Source of the DNA: JABDQZ01 sp050049775
GTDB taxonomy: Bacteria; Pseudomonadota; Gammaproteobacteria; Chromatiales; Chromatiaceae
Assembly (NCBI GenBank): GCA_050049775.1
Contig: JASFVP010000002.1
Span: forward strand, 1-64,000
Direction: 5' to 3'
Length of the DNA: 64,000 nucleotides
Under the pieces are notes generated by a model. That model had not been told where the DNA came from. It saw only the letters and a program-made list of their open reading frames with translations, and ran no database searches. Below are positions 7,658 to 16,601 of this stretch, in pieces. Made by a program: the position numbers and the translations under genes. How positions within the stretch are numbered: the first letter of the stretch is position 1; the number at the start of each line of letters is the position of its first letter.

Positions 7658-8503
7658 ATGCGTTTTACCATCCGACATCGTACCTACTATCGCTATTCAC
7701 ACCCGGTGCGACTCGGCCCGCAGCAGTTGCGCTTTCACCCTCGCGACGACGGCGCGCAGCGCATCATCCAGCATCAGCTCGATATCAGTCCGGCGCCACT
7801 GGGGCGAAATGATCATCTTGATCTGGAGGGCAACCGCGTCACCGAGGTCTGGTTCGACGGGACAACCGATCACTTTGAGATCGAAATGAGCATGGAAGTG
7901 GAAACCCTGCGTCATAATGCCTTCGATTTCATCCTGGCTTCGCGAGCGGAGTTGTTACCCATCAAGCATGAGCATGACATGATCTGTGCGCAGGCCTATC
8001 TGGAGCGTATTGAGCCGGATGATGTGGTCACCGCGTTTGCCGCTGAACTCAGCCTGGAAGTTGAGCGCAACACACTGGCGTTTCTCGATCGTCTGAACCG
8101 CCAACTGTTTGCGGACTTCAATCATGTGCATCGTGACACCGGCGCGCCGCAAAGCCCGGCATTTACTTTACAGAGTCGTAGTGGTGCATGCCGGGATCTG
8201 GCGGTGCTGTTCGTCGACTGCTGCCGTGCCGAGGGCATTGCCGCGCGCTTTGCCAGCGGTTATCAGAAAGGTAACCTGCAGAGTGAGCAGCGTCACCTGC
8301 ATGCCTGGCCGGAAGTGTATCTGCCCGGGGCGGGTTGGCGCGGATACGACCCCACGCATGGGGAAGCCGTGGCCGATACCCATATCACTATCGCGGCAGC
8401 AGCGCATTCGCGCAATACCATGCCGGTCACCGGGGCTTTTGACGGCAAGGGTGTGAGCAGCGCGCTCGACTATGACATCGAGATTCAGGTGGCGGAGGAG
8501 TAA
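7658..8503 (+). CDS. Transglutaminase-like protein with bacterial transglutaminase N-terminal domain
   Basis: 281 residues. The N-terminus MRFTIRHRTYYRYSHPVRLG is typical of the bacterial transglutaminase-like N-terminal beta domain. The catalytic core has Cys in SGACRDLAVLF, His in RHLHAWPEVYL and Asp in GYDPTHGEAV, so the triad looks intact. No signal peptide. ATG 7658 gives the standard family start, although the ribosome-binding site is weak. It is a distant paralogue of the gene at 6638 with a different N-terminal domain. Likely a cytosolic peptidase or amidase; substrate unknown. The next gene is convergent on the minus strand, 27 bp away. Confidence 0.85.
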   Translation: MRFTIRHRTYYRYSHPVRLGPQQLRFHPRDDGAQRIIQHQLDISPAPLGRNDHLDLEGNRVTEVWFDGTTDHFEIEMSMEVETLRHNAFDFILASRAELLPIKHEHDMICAQAYLERIEPDDVVTAFAAELSLEVERNTLAFLDRLNRQLFADFNHVHRDTGAPQSPAFTLQSRSGACRDLAVLFVDCCRAEGIAARFASGYQKGNLQSEQRHLHAWPEVYLPGAGWRGYDPTHGEAVADTHITIAAAAHSRNTMPVTGAFDGKGVSSALDYDIEIQVAEE

Positions 8504-8530
8504 CGTGAGCCGGAGCCGTAAGGTGCCGGG

Positions 8531-9757
8531 TCAGTTGTCCGTCACTTTGCGCCCGAACGCATAACGCAGTCGGGTGGGGCCATTGATTTCGTCACGCTCG
8601 ACCCATGCCGCATGCAGATTGCCGGCGTTATCCAGTGTGATGCTCGGGTGCGCATTGACGCCCTGACCGGAACCGCCGGCGATGACGCCGTCGTCGCTCC
8701 AGCCGTCATCGCTGCGCCAGCTCAGCATGATGGCGGGGCTGCCGCTGCGTTCATCGTCCCAGGCGACGGCCAGGCTGCCATCGGGATGTCCGGCAATGCT
8801 CGCGTGCCATTGACTGGCGACACCGCCGAAGTCGTCCTGCACCTGCTCGTTGCGGCCGAAGCCACTGTCCGGCTGCCAGGCGACTCCATAGATGTCATAG
8901 CCCTCACGGAAATTGCGCTTGTCCGCCCAGGCGGCGAATACCTCGGTTTCGCCAAAGGCCGACACGGCGACACGCGATACGCCGGAACCTTTGCCGTAGG
9001 GCATGCCGCCGGTGCCCCGGCCCGGGTCGCGCTTGTTGATGCGTTGCGGTGGCGCGAAGTCGCAGGCTGTTCCGGGTAGATTGGCACTTGCCATTATGAT
9101 GGTATGGCCGGGACGGCGATCTTCCCAGGCCACGACGATGCGTTCGCCGGCCCAGGTCACACTCGGATAGAGTTGCTCGTCTTTGGGCGATTCGGCATCA
9201 ACCGCACAATGTGCGCTGGCCTGTAACCGGTTGTCGTTAGCCGCGTGCAGGCGGCTCAGTGTGATGTGTGGGAAACGCCCCGCGCGTTCGGCCATGACCA
9301 GCAGTATGTCCTGGCCTTTGGCCGCCAGGCTGGCCTGTACCGAATCCTTTGCTTCGACCAGATAGACCGGGCCGGGTCCGGTGATTGTCCAGATGCGTGC
9401 ATGCACCCGTGCGTCTTCTTCCCAGGCAATCACAAAGCGGCCGTCATCCAGTGCGCTGATCGATGGCTCGAATGCTTCACCCGGACCGCTGATTTGTACC
9501 TCATTGACGAACTGATCCGCCGCGATAGGCTTGTGTGCCAGATAGACACGTGGCGTGCCGTCGCGCTCATCTTCCCAGGCTACGGCGACGCGCTCGCCGG
9601 AAACGGCGATGTTGCGCCGGCCAGCCGATTCGAGGTGATGGAACAGCTTCGGGCCGGCAACCCCGGTAACTGCAATCGGTGCGTCAAACTCCCACGGCTC
9701 GGCATGAGCCGCAGACAACGGAAACAATAAGGCCAGCAGGAACAGGGCGGGGTGCAT
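8531..9757 (-). CDS. Secreted BNR/sialidase-like beta-propeller protein
   Basis: About 408 residues if started at ATG 9757, giving a clear signal peptide (MHPALFLLALLFPLSAAHA). A longer frame reaches 9835 but overlaps the upstream gene; ATG 9796 is another candidate. The mature part has repeated modules with VAWEDER/DGTPR, IVVAWEDRRPG, VFAAWADKRNF and LAVAWDDERSGSP, that is, repeated (V)AWxDxR units like the Asp-box repeats of beta-propeller sialidases. No sialidase catalytic set could be assigned, so a binding or structural role is as likely as hydrolysis. It lies 19 bp after the thioredoxin-fold gene on the same strand, so both are probably co-transcribed and exported. Confidence 0.65.
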   Translation of the reverse strand: MHPALFLLALLFPLSAAHAEPWEFDAPIAVTGVAGPKLFHHLESAGRRNIAVSGERVAVAWEDERDGTPRVYLAHKPIAADQFVNEVQISGPGEAFEPSISALDDGRFVIAWEEDARVHARIWTITGPGPVYLVEAKDSVQASLAAKGQDILLVMAERAGRFPHITLSRLHAANDNRLQASAHCAVDAESPKDEQLYPSVTWAGERIVVAWEDRRPGHTIIMASANLPGTACDFAPPQRINKRDPGRGTGGMPYGKGSGVSRVAVSAFGETEVFAAWADKRNFREGYDIYGVAWQPDSGFGRNEQVQDDFGGVASQWHASIAGHPDGSLAVAWDDERSGSPAIMLSWRSDDGWSDDGVIAGGSGQGVNAHPSITLDNAGNLHAAWVERDEINGPTRLRYAFGRKVTDN

Positions 9758-9776
9758 TCGCTGCACGCTTAAACAA

Positions 9777-10223
9777 CTAGAGTTTCTTTTGCGCATCAGC
9801 GTCAGCCTGCAACAGGCTTTCCTTGCTCTGTACACCGATCAGGCGCAGTGCAACTTCGCCGGTCGGTTTCAGGAAAGAGAAAACCGGCGTGACGAAGGCC
9901 TTGTAACGGGTGCCGAGTTCCCGTTCGGTGATGCGTTCGCCGCTGGGCAGGCGCAGTCGCTTACCGCTTTCGGAATCCACATAGGTCAGGATGTAGTTCG
10001 CCACAAAACGTTCCCGCACGGACGGTACGGAAAAGGCTTCCTTGTTGGTCTTCTCGCAATAGCCGCAGCCATAGCGACCGAAGTAGACAAACACCGGCTT
10101 GTTGGTTTCCGCCGCCTTGGCCATGGCTTTATCGAATGGCAGGAACGGATAGTTTTCCGGTGGATCGGCCTGCACTGTCATGGCCAGCACGAACAGGAAA
10201 ATGGCGACTGGAATTTTGAACAT
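9777..10223 (-). CDS. Exported thioredoxin-fold protein with CGYC motif
   Basis: 148 residues from ATG 10223, which has GGAG seven bases upstream and opens a signal peptide (MFKIPVAIFLFVLAMTVQA). The longer frame to 10307 is not needed. The mature protein carries KPVFVYFGRYGCGYCEKTNKE with a CxxC redox pair, and the cis-Pro segment FVTPVFSFL, both thioredoxin-like. It is most like the periplasmic SoxW/DUF255-like thioredoxins that reduce or protect periplasmic thiols. Probably co-transcribed with the secreted propeller protein downstream. No membrane electron donor such as DsbD is in the window. Confidence 0.75.
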   Translation of the reverse strand: MFKIPVAIFLFVLAMTVQADPPENYPFLPFDKAMAKAAETNKPVFVYFGRYGCGYCEKTNKEAFSVPSVRERFVANYILTYVDSESGKRLRLPSGERITERELGTRYKAFVTPVFSFLKPTGEVALRLIGVQSKESLLQADADAQKKL

Positions 10224-10332
10224 AACCGGCTCCGTTAAGGAATAACTCTGGTCAATACAGTCGAGTGTAGCTGTATCTTCAGGCCGTGCTGACCGTGTGG
10301 TCAACACAGGCCGGCAAGTAAGCCGGCCCGCC

Positions 10333-10683
10333 TCAGTAGTTGTAATGCTTTACTTCGCGCTTGATATTGCGCTGGCGAATGATGCCAAGCACTTTCCAGT
10401 TGAGGTCTTTTAAGTCGATGTCCGGGTAGGTGTCGTTGACGGCATACAGGTATTCGCGGCCGTCGTCATCGCGCCTGTACTGGCGAAACCATTTGCTGCC
10501 CTCGACCTCGACGAACACGTAGGCGTCGCGGATTTTCTCCTCGAACGGTTCGATGATGATGACGCACTTGTCCGGGAATTCCGGCTCCATGCTGTCGCCG
10601 AGCACCTGCAGGGCAAAGGGTTCGTGCTCGGAACAGGTGTCGCCGCCGGACTGTTCGGGTGTCTGAATCGGAATTTCAACCAT
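10333..10683 (-). CDS. S24-like (LexA/UmuD fold) protein without DNA-binding domain
   Basis: 116 residues. FALQVLGDSMEPEF around Ser31 matches the nucleophile region of S24 peptidases. The expected catalytic Lys, about 36-37 residues later, falls at FRQYRR, where Arg67 stands; Lys64 is close but offset. There is no helix-turn-helix N-terminal domain. It may be an inactive or atypical S24 protein, and self-cleavage cannot be assumed. ATG 10683 has GGTGGGA upstream. It diverges from the ABC exporter gene across a 108 bp gap. Confidence 0.65.
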   Translation of the reverse strand: MVEIPIQTPEQSGGDTCSEHEPFALQVLGDSMEPEFPDKCVIIIEPFEEKIRDAYVFVEVEGSKWFRQYRRDDDGREYLYAVNDTYPDIDLKDLNWKVLGIIRQRNIKREVKHYNY

Positions 10684-10791
10684 GCTTTTCCCACCTGCTT
10701 TTGGCTTTGCTGAATGCCGCGGAAGACTGCTTTATGTTCCTGTTTCGGATACACTTTGACGCAGTCCGTTGTCAAGGAACTGAATTTTAGC

Positions 10792-12636
10792 ATGCATCCT
10801 CATTCCGGGTCAGAACCGCAAGTCCATGCAAATCGTAGGGACTGGCACAATCTCAAAAGCATGTTGCCGTATCTGTGGGAGTTTCGCGGCCGTGCGCTGT
10901 TTGCGCTGACCTGCCTGGTGGCTTCCAAGGCGGCCAACGTCGGCGTGCCGGTGTTTCTCAAGCAAATCGTCGATGCGCTGGACCAGCCGGCCGAGCAGAT
11001 GCTGGTGCTGCCGGTGACGCTGCTGCTGGCCTATGGCGTGCTCAAGCTTGGCGCGTCGCTGTTCAACGAGTTGCGTGACGTGGTGTTCGCCAAGGTGCGC
11101 TACCGCGCCATGCGGCGGCTGTCGACCAAGGTGCTGACGCATCTGCACAACCTGTCGCTGCGTTTTCATCTGGAGCGGCGCACCGGCGGCATCAGCCGTG
11201 ACCTGGAGCGCGGTACGCGTTCGGTCAGCACCATTCTTAATTACATGGCATTCAGCATCCTGCCGATTGTGGTCGAGTTCGGCCTGGTGGCGTTCATCCT
11301 GCTGACCGAATACGACCTGGTGTTCACACTGGCGATGTTCGGTTCGGTGGTGGTGTACATGGGCTTCACTTTCGCCATCACCGAATGGCGTATGGATTTT
11401 CGCCATCACATGAACGCGCTCGATTCCAAGGGCAATGCGCAGGCGATGGATAGCCTGATGAATTACGAGACGGTTAAGTATTTCGGCAACGAGAAAATGG
11501 AGCTGGATCGTTTCGACCACACGCTTGGCGACTGGGAATACTGGGCGGTGAAAAGCCAGACCTCGATGTCGATGCTGAATTTCGGTCAGGGCGCCATCAT
11601 CGCGCTGGGCGTGACGCTGGTGATGTACCTGGCGATCGATGGCGTGGTCAGCGGTTCGATGAGCATCGGCGACCTGGTGCTGGTCAACGCTTTTTTGCTG
11701 CAACTGTTCATCCCGCTGGGTTTTCTTGGCATCGTTTACCGCCAGATCAAGTATTCGCTGGCCGATATGGACCTGATCTTCAAATTGTTGGAACGCGAGC
11801 CGGAGATACAGGATGTTGAGGGCGCGCCCGATCTCAAAGTCAACGGCGGCCAGATCCAGTTCGAGCATGTCGATTTTGGTTACCAGCCGGAGCGACAGAT
11901 TCTGCACGATGTCAGCTTCAGTGTGGCGGCCGGCGAGAAAGTCGCCGTGGTTGGCCACAGTGGCGCGGGCAAGTCGACGCTGTCGCGCCTGCTGTATCGT
12001 TTTTATGACGTCAATGCCGGGCGCATCCTGATCGACGGCCAGGACATCGCCAAAGTTACCCAGGACAGCCTGCGCGAAGCCATCGGCATCGTGCCGCAGG
12101 ACACCGTGCTGTTTAACGAAAGCATTCTCTACAACCTGCAATACGGCTCACCCGAAGCCGGCCGTGAGGAACTGGTCGAGGCGGCGCGGTTGGCGCAGAT
12201 TCTCGAATTCATCGAAAGCCTGCCGGACGGCTGGGACACCATTGTCGGTGAGCGCGGCCTGAAGCTGTCGGGCGGCGAGAAACAGCGTGTCGCGATTGCC
12301 CGCGCCATTTTGAAGAAGCCGAGGATCATGTTGTTCGACGAGGCCACCTCGTCGCTCGACAGCCAGACCGAAAAAGCCATCCAGCAGACGCTCAAGGAAA
12401 TTGCCGTCAATCACACCACGCTGGTGATTGCGCATCGCTTGTCCACCGTCGTCGACGCCGACCGCATTCTGGTGCTGGAGCAGGGCCGCCTGGTCGAGCA
12501 GGGCAATCACGAAAGCCTGATCGCCGAACAGGGCCGTTATGCGCACATGTGGGAACTGCAACAGCGCGAGGAAAAGGCAGAGCAGGCGGCCGGTGACGAT
12601 GATCTGGAGTCGGGGCTGGAGCCCGCACTGGTCTGA
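10792..12636 (+). CDS. ABC exporter of the Atm1/HMT1 type (fused permease-ATPase)
   Basis: About 614 residues from ATG 10792 (AAGGAA upstream); the frame extends to 10714, but that part overlaps the promoter region of the divergent gene. The N-terminal ~330 residues form the six-helix exporter domain. The nucleotide-binding domain has Walker A GHSGAGKST, signature LSGGEKQRVAIARAI and Walker B IMLFDEATSSLD. NYETVKYFGNE and FNESILYNLQYG are hallmarks of Atm1/HMT1-like exporters, which move glutathione-linked or persulfide compounds or metal conjugates. Functions as a homodimer in the inner membrane. The cca gene starts 2 bp after the stop, implying one transcript. Substrate not deducible. Confidence 0.9.
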   Translation: MHPHSGSEPQVHANRRDWHNLKSMLPYLWEFRGRALFALTCLVASKAANVGVPVFLKQIVDALDQPAEQMLVLPVTLLLAYGVLKLGASLFNELRDVVFAKVRYRAMRRLSTKVLTHLHNLSLRFHLERRTGGISRDLERGTRSVSTILNYMAFSILPIVVEFGLVAFILLTEYDLVFTLAMFGSVVVYMGFTFAITEWRMDFRHHMNALDSKGNAQAMDSLMNYETVKYFGNEKMELDRFDHTLGDWEYWAVKSQTSMSMLNFGQGAIIALGVTLVMYLAIDGVVSGSMSIGDLVLVNAFLLQLFIPLGFLGIVYRQIKYSLADMDLIFKLLEREPEIQDVEGAPDLKVNGGQIQFEHVDFGYQPERQILHDVSFSVAAGEKVAVVGHSGAGKSTLSRLLYRFYDVNAGRILIDGQDIAKVTQDSLREAIGIVPQDTVLFNESILYNLQYGSPEAGREELVEAARLAQILEFIESLPDGWDTIVGERGLKLSGGEKQRVAIARAILKKPRIMLFDEATSSLDSQTEKAIQQTLKEIAVNHTTLVIAHRLSTVVDADRILVLEQGRLVEQGNHESLIAEQGRYAHMWELQQREEKAEQAAGDDDLESGLEPALV

Positions 12637-12638
12637 GC

Positions 12639-13775
12639 ATGGAGATTTACCTGGTCGGCGGCGCGGTGCGTGATGCGCAACTGGACATCCCGGTAAGGGA
12701 ACGCGACTGGGTGGTGGTCGGCTCGACCGAACAGCAGATGCTCGATCTCGGTTACCGGCTTCTGGATAACGCCTTTCCGGTGTTCGCGCATCCGGACACC
12801 GGCGAGGAATACGCGCTGGCGCGCACCGAGATCAAAAACGGCACGGGCTATAAAGGCTTCGATGTTTACGCCGGACCGGATGTGACGCTGGAGCAGGATC
12901 TCAAGCGCCGCGACCTGACCATCAATGCCATGGCGCAGGACAAGGACGGCAACATTATCGATCCGTTTAACGGCCGGCAGGATTTACAGGACGGCAAGCT
13001 GCGTCATGTGTCGGAAGCCTTTGTTGAAGACCCGGTGCGCTTGCTGCGCATGGCGCGTTTTGCCGCGGTGCTCGGCCAGTACGGTTTTCATGTCAGCCAT
13101 CCGAGTTTCCAGTTGCTCAAACAGATGGTCGCCTCGGGTGAATTGCAGCATCTGCACAAGGAACGCGTCTGGACCGAAATGCGCAAGGCGCTGGCGGCGG
13201 CGCAGCCGTGGCAGTTCTTCAAAGTTCTGGGCAAATGCGGAGCGCTGGACCAGTTGTTGCCGGGTGTGAATCGCTGGATCAACGGCGAGCAGATGCAGCA
13301 CGGTGAGGATGCTGAACCGATCCAGGCCCTGCAACGCGTGACGAGTCACAGTGATGACATCGCGGTACGGCTGGCGACCATCATGTATGCTGCAGTGACT
13401 TACGGCAAGGTGCGGCTGCATGACATGCTGCCGCTGGAAAAGGAACTGCGCCGTTTACTCGACTGGTTGGCCGAATTTGATGCGCAACTGTTGAGTGCCG
13501 ATAATGCCGAACAACTGGAAAGCCTGTTGCGCCGGCTCGATGTTTACCGTAACCGGCAGTTGTTTGATCAGGTGCTGCAGGTGCTGGAAGCCGTGTATCC
13601 GGATAACGCTGATCGTTGTACCTGGCTGAATGATTTGCTCGATCGCGCGCTGGCCGTGTCAGCGGCCGATTTACCGCCGGCTCTCAGTGGCAAGGAGCTG
13701 GGCGAAGCATTACAGAATAAGCGCATCCGCTTGATTGAAGCCGCCTTGCAGCAACGCATGGATGAAGAGCCATGA
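12639..13775 (+). CDS. cca: CCA tRNA nucleotidyltransferase, HD domain degenerate
   Basis: 378 residues; adds or repairs the 3' CCA end of tRNAs. The N-terminus MEIYLVGGAVRD, VVVGSTEQQMLDLGY, RRDLTINAMA and EDPVRLLRMARFAA follow E. coli Cca closely. Two departures: the motif equivalent to the catalytic D-R-D of E. coli reads E-R-D (GAA at 12699-12701), and the C-terminal HD phosphohydrolase region is degenerate, with TIMYAAVTYG where E. coli has TLCHDLGKG. The protein is about 35 residues shorter than the E. coli one. So it is a class II nucleotidyltransferase probably without phosphatase/phosphodiesterase activity. Starts 2 bp after the ABC exporter and overlaps the next gene by 4 bp (ATGA). 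Confidence 0.9.
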   Translation: MEIYLVGGAVRDAQLDIPVRERDWVVVGSTEQQMLDLGYRLLDNAFPVFAHPDTGEEYALARTEIKNGTGYKGFDVYAGPDVTLEQDLKRRDLTINAMAQDKDGNIIDPFNGRQDLQDGKLRHVSEAFVEDPVRLLRMARFAAVLGQYGFHVSHPSFQLLKQMVASGELQHLHKERVWTEMRKALAAAQPWQFFKVLGKCGALDQLLPGVNRWINGEQMQHGEDAEPIQALQRVTSHSDDIAVRLATIMYAAVTYGKVRLHDMLPLEKELRRLLDWLAEFDAQLLSADNAEQLESLLRRLDVYRNRQLFDQVLQVLEAVYPDNADRCTWLNDLLDRALAVSAADLPPALSGKELGEALQNKRIRLIEAALQQRMDEEP

Positions 13776-15424
13776 CGACTGGACATTCAACACCGCTGAA
13801 AAATTTCCTGCTGCACGATAACCCGCAGGAAGCCGACAGTGTGGAGGTGAACAACCGCATCCAGCGCATTCTGTTGTCGGCGCGGCTGGTGTGGCCGTTG
13901 ACCTTGCTGGTCACCTCCATGCTGGCCAGCGCGGCGATTGCCGTGGCGCTGGTGTTTTTCCGTACCGAAACCGCATCATTGCTGGCCTTGCTGCTGGTGA
14001 CAGCCAGCCTGTCGGTGCTGGCGTTTGCGATTACCGGCTTGCGCCTGTTTCATCAACTGCTCAAACCGCTGGCGCGCATGGAGGCGTCGGTGGCGCATGT
14101 CTGTCAGGGCGAACCGGATGCCACGCTGGAGTCGGCCGACAGTGTCGGTGTGTTCGACGGCATGGCGCGCGACCTCGGTAGCATCAACGAAGAACTGACC
14201 GGTCTGTATGAAGACATGGACAGCCGCGTGGCGCGCCACACATCCAGGCTGGCGCAGAAGACCGCGTCGCTGAAAATCCTCTACGACGTGGCGGCCACCA
14301 TTAACCAGGCCGAGACGCTGGAAGAATTGCTGCTGCGTTTTTTGCGCGTACTTAAGGAAATGGTCAACGGCAAGGCCGCCACGGTGCGTCTGCTGACCGA
14401 AGACAACCGGATGCGTCTGATCGGTTCGATCGGCCTGGAAAATACGGTGTTGTCGGAACATGCCATGTTTCCGGTGCAGCTGTGTGTGTGCGGTACTGCA
14501 TTGACGCCAGGCGATATCCTGTGTGACAAGGATCCGGCGCGCTGTTCGCAACTGAACGGACGCAAGATGTTCGGCAGTAACGAGATCGAGGTGGTCAGCG
14601 TGCCGCTGGAATACCACGGTGAGCTGCTCGGCAACTATAGTATTTTTGTCGAGAAAAGCGGCATCACCGAACGTGAAGACATCATGGAACTGCTGTCGAC
14701 CATCGGTTCGCATCTCGGCATGGCGGTCGCCAAGCAGCGCTCGGATGCCGACGCGCGGCGCTTGTCGATCGTCGAGGAGCGCACCATGCTGGCCCATGAG
14801 CTGCACGACTCGCTGGCACAAACGCTGGCGAGCCTGCGTTTCCAGGTGCGCATGCTCGATGACACGCTGGTCAAAGAGACCGCTTCGGATAGTGCGCGGC
14901 ATGATCTGGAGCGTATCCGCAACGGTCTCGACGAAGCGCATACCGAGTTGCGCGAGCTGCTGCATAACTTCCGTGCGCCGCTGGACCAGCGTGGCCTGTT
15001 GCATGGCCTGGAGCGGCTGACCGAACGCTTTGGCCAGGAAACCGGCATTCATACCTTCTTCCAGCAGGACTGTCGCAGCGTGAACCTGTCGGTGTCCGAG
15101 GAAATGCAGATCATGCGCATCGTGCAGGAATCGCTGACCAACATCCGCAAGCATGCCCGGGCGCAGACGGTGCGGGTGCTGATCACCTGTCTGCAGTCGG
15201 ACACCTATGTGGTGCTGATCGAGGACGACGGCATCGGTTTTGTTTATGAAGACAAGGAAGGCCGGCCCGGCGAGCACATCGGCCTGAGCATCATGGAAGA
15301 GCGCGCCCAGCGGCTGGGTGCCGAGCTGCGCATCGAAAGCGAAGTCGGCGAGGGCACGCGCGTGGAACTGGTTTATCATAGCCGTTTGAAGAATAGCGGC
15401 GACCCTATCGAGGCAAGCAACTGA
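13772..15424 (+). CDS. NarX-like sensor histidine kinase without periplasmic domain
   Basis: 550 residues. Two membrane helices at about 40-63 and 68-90 are joined by only a few residues, so there is no periplasmic ligand domain. A HAMP-like linker follows, then a GAF-like domain (~165-325) with four cysteines at 238, 240, 251 and 258, a HisKA_3 dimerisation domain with His345 in AHELHDSLAQTL, and an ATPase domain (SLTNIRKHA, DDGIGF, GLSIMEERA). This is the architecture of NarX/NarQ-type kinases minus the nitrate sensor. The cysteine cluster could bind a metal or Fe-S centre or respond to redox; this is inference. It overlaps cca by 4 bp and its stop overlaps the regulator start, so kinase and regulator are translationally coupled. 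Confidence 0.85.
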   Translation: MTTGHSTPLKNFLLHDNPQEADSVEVNNRIQRILLSARLVWPLTLLVTSMLASAAIAVALVFFRTETASLLALLLVTASLSVLAFAITGLRLFHQLLKPLARMEASVAHVCQGEPDATLESADSVGVFDGMARDLGSINEELTGLYEDMDSRVARHTSRLAQKTASLKILYDVAATINQAETLEELLLRFLRVLKEMVNGKAATVRLLTEDNRMRLIGSIGLENTVLSEHAMFPVQLCVCGTALTPGDILCDKDPARCSQLNGRKMFGSNEIEVVSVPLEYHGELLGNYSIFVEKSGITEREDIMELLSTIGSHLGMAVAKQRSDADARRLSIVEERTMLAHELHDSLAQTLASLRFQVRMLDDTLVKETASDSARHDLERIRNGLDEAHTELRELLHNFRAPLDQRGLLHGLERLTERFGQETGIHTFFQQDCRSVNLSVSEEMQIMRIVQESLTNIRKHARAQTVRVLITCLQSDTYVVLIEDDGIGFVYEDKEGRPGEHIGLSIMEERAQRLGAELRIESEVGEGTRVELVYHSRLKNSGDPIEASN

Positions 15425-16068
15425 TGCGCGTAATGTTGATCGACGACCATGCCCTGTTTCGCATCGGCTTGCGCGAACTACTTGAGCGGCGCGGTATCGA
15501 GGTACTGGATGCGGTCGGTGATTGTGATGCCGGCATCCAGCAGGTCATCGAGACACAACCGGACGTGGTGTTGCTGGACATGCGCATGCCGCAGATGACC
15601 GGCATTCAGGTGTTGCAGAAGCTGCGCCAGCAGGAGCAGAAAATGCCGATCGCCATGCTCACCACCAGCCGCGAGGAAAAGGACGTCATCGACTCGCTGC
15701 AGTCCGGCGCCCAGGGTTATCTGCTCAAGGACATGGAACCCGACGATCTGATCACCGCATTGCGCGATATCGTTGACGGCAAGACCATCGTCGCGCCAGA
15801 GTTGACGGCAGTGCTGGCGCGCGCGGTGCAGGGCGACATGGCGGAAACGCCGGCGGTGCCGGACATTCTGTCGGAACTGACGCCGCGCGAACGCGAGATC
15901 CTGTGCCATCTGGCCGAGGGCCAGAGCAACAAGGTGATTGCGCGCAATCTCGGTATTTCCGACGGCACGGTGAAGCTGCACGTCAAGGCGATTTTGCGCA
16001 AGCTTAATGTACATTCGCGGGTTGAAGCGGCCGTGATCGCGGTGGAAAAAAATCTCTGTGTCCGCTGA
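15424..16068 (+). CDS. NarL/FixJ-family response regulator
   Basis: 214 residues: receiver domain with the acidic pair DD at 7-8, phosphoacceptor Asp52 in VVLLDMRMPQMTG and Lys in YLLKDMEPDD. A LuxR-type helix-turn-helix follows at about 148-205 (LTPREREILCHLAEGQSNKVIARNLGISDGTVKLHVKAI, quoted in parts: LTPREREIL and GTVKLHVKAIL). The start shares one base with the stop of the kinase gene (TGATG), marking them as a cognate pair. It is very similar to NarL, but no nitrate reductase genes are in the window, so the regulon is unknown; cysG and the sulfur relay genes nearby are candidates. Confidence 0.9.
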   Translation: MRVMLIDDHALFRIGLRELLERRGIEVLDAVGDCDAGIQQVIETQPDVVLLDMRMPQMTGIQVLQKLRQQEQKMPIAMLTTSREEKDVIDSLQSGAQGYLLKDMEPDDLITALRDIVDGKTIVAPELTAVLARAVQGDMAETPAVPDILSELTPREREILCHLAEGQSNKVIARNLGISDGTVKLHVKAILRKLNVHSRVEAAVIAVEKNLCVR

Positions 16069-16105
16069 CAGCGGGGCAGGCAAGTCATTATTTCTGGAGT
16101 AATGC

Positions 16106-16588
16106 ATGCAAAAATTTATCGGTTTGATACAGGAATGCCTGTCCGACACGATCGAGATCATGCCCTGGGACCTGGAAGAGCGTCTGCAGGAGAATCCGGA
16201 TCTGCTGATTGTCGATGTCAGGGAGCAGAATGAATTTGACGCCATGAAAATCGAGGGCTCGATCAATGTACCTCGCGGCATACTGGAATCGGCCTGCGAA
16301 TGGGATTACGAAGAGACCGAGCCGGAACTGGTCAAGGCGCGCAAGCGCGAAGTCGTGGTGGTGTGCCGCTCAGGTTACCGCAGCGTGCTGGCGGCGCATT
16401 CATTGCACGTGCTGGGTTTTGAAAACGTGGTGTCGCTGAAAACCGGACTCCGCGGCTGGAACGACTATGAGCAGCCGCTGATCGATCGCAACGGCAATCC
16501 GGTGGATGTCGACGACGGTGATGATTATTTCACCACCAAGTTACGTAAAACCCAGATGAAGCCGGACGACTGGGTCGATCCAGCATAA
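16106..16588 (+). CDS. Rhodanese-domain sulfurtransferase, 160 aa
   Basis: One rhodanese domain with the active-site loop VVCRSGYRSVLAA; Cys is the persulfide carrier. It has a short N-terminal helix and a C-terminal acidic extension of about 40 residues (DVDDGDDYF onward). Cytoplasmic. It follows the response regulator by 37 bp on the same strand and may belong to the same operon. It probably moves sulfane sulfur between thiols; a second single-domain rhodanese lies at 18205. Next gene, cysG, converges from the other strand. Confidence 0.85.
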   Translation: MQKFIGLIQECLSDTIEIMPWDLEERLQENPDLLIVDVREQNEFDAMKIEGSINVPRGILESACEWDYEETEPELVKARKREVVVVCRSGYRSVLAAHSLHVLGFENVVSLKTGLRGWNDYEQPLIDRNGNPVDVDDGDDYFTTKLRKTQMKPDDWVDPA

Positions 16589-16601
16589 ACGCCAGTCGCT
16601 G

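Noticed and set aside
10810..12141. Long antisense frame (443 codons) under the ABC exporter
   Set aside because: Shadow frame caused by codon bias; the plus strand encodes clear ATPase motifs throughout.
13976..15379. Long antisense frame under the histidine kinase
   Set aside because: Shadow of a gene with complete kinase motifs; composition is His/Gln-rich as in other shadows.
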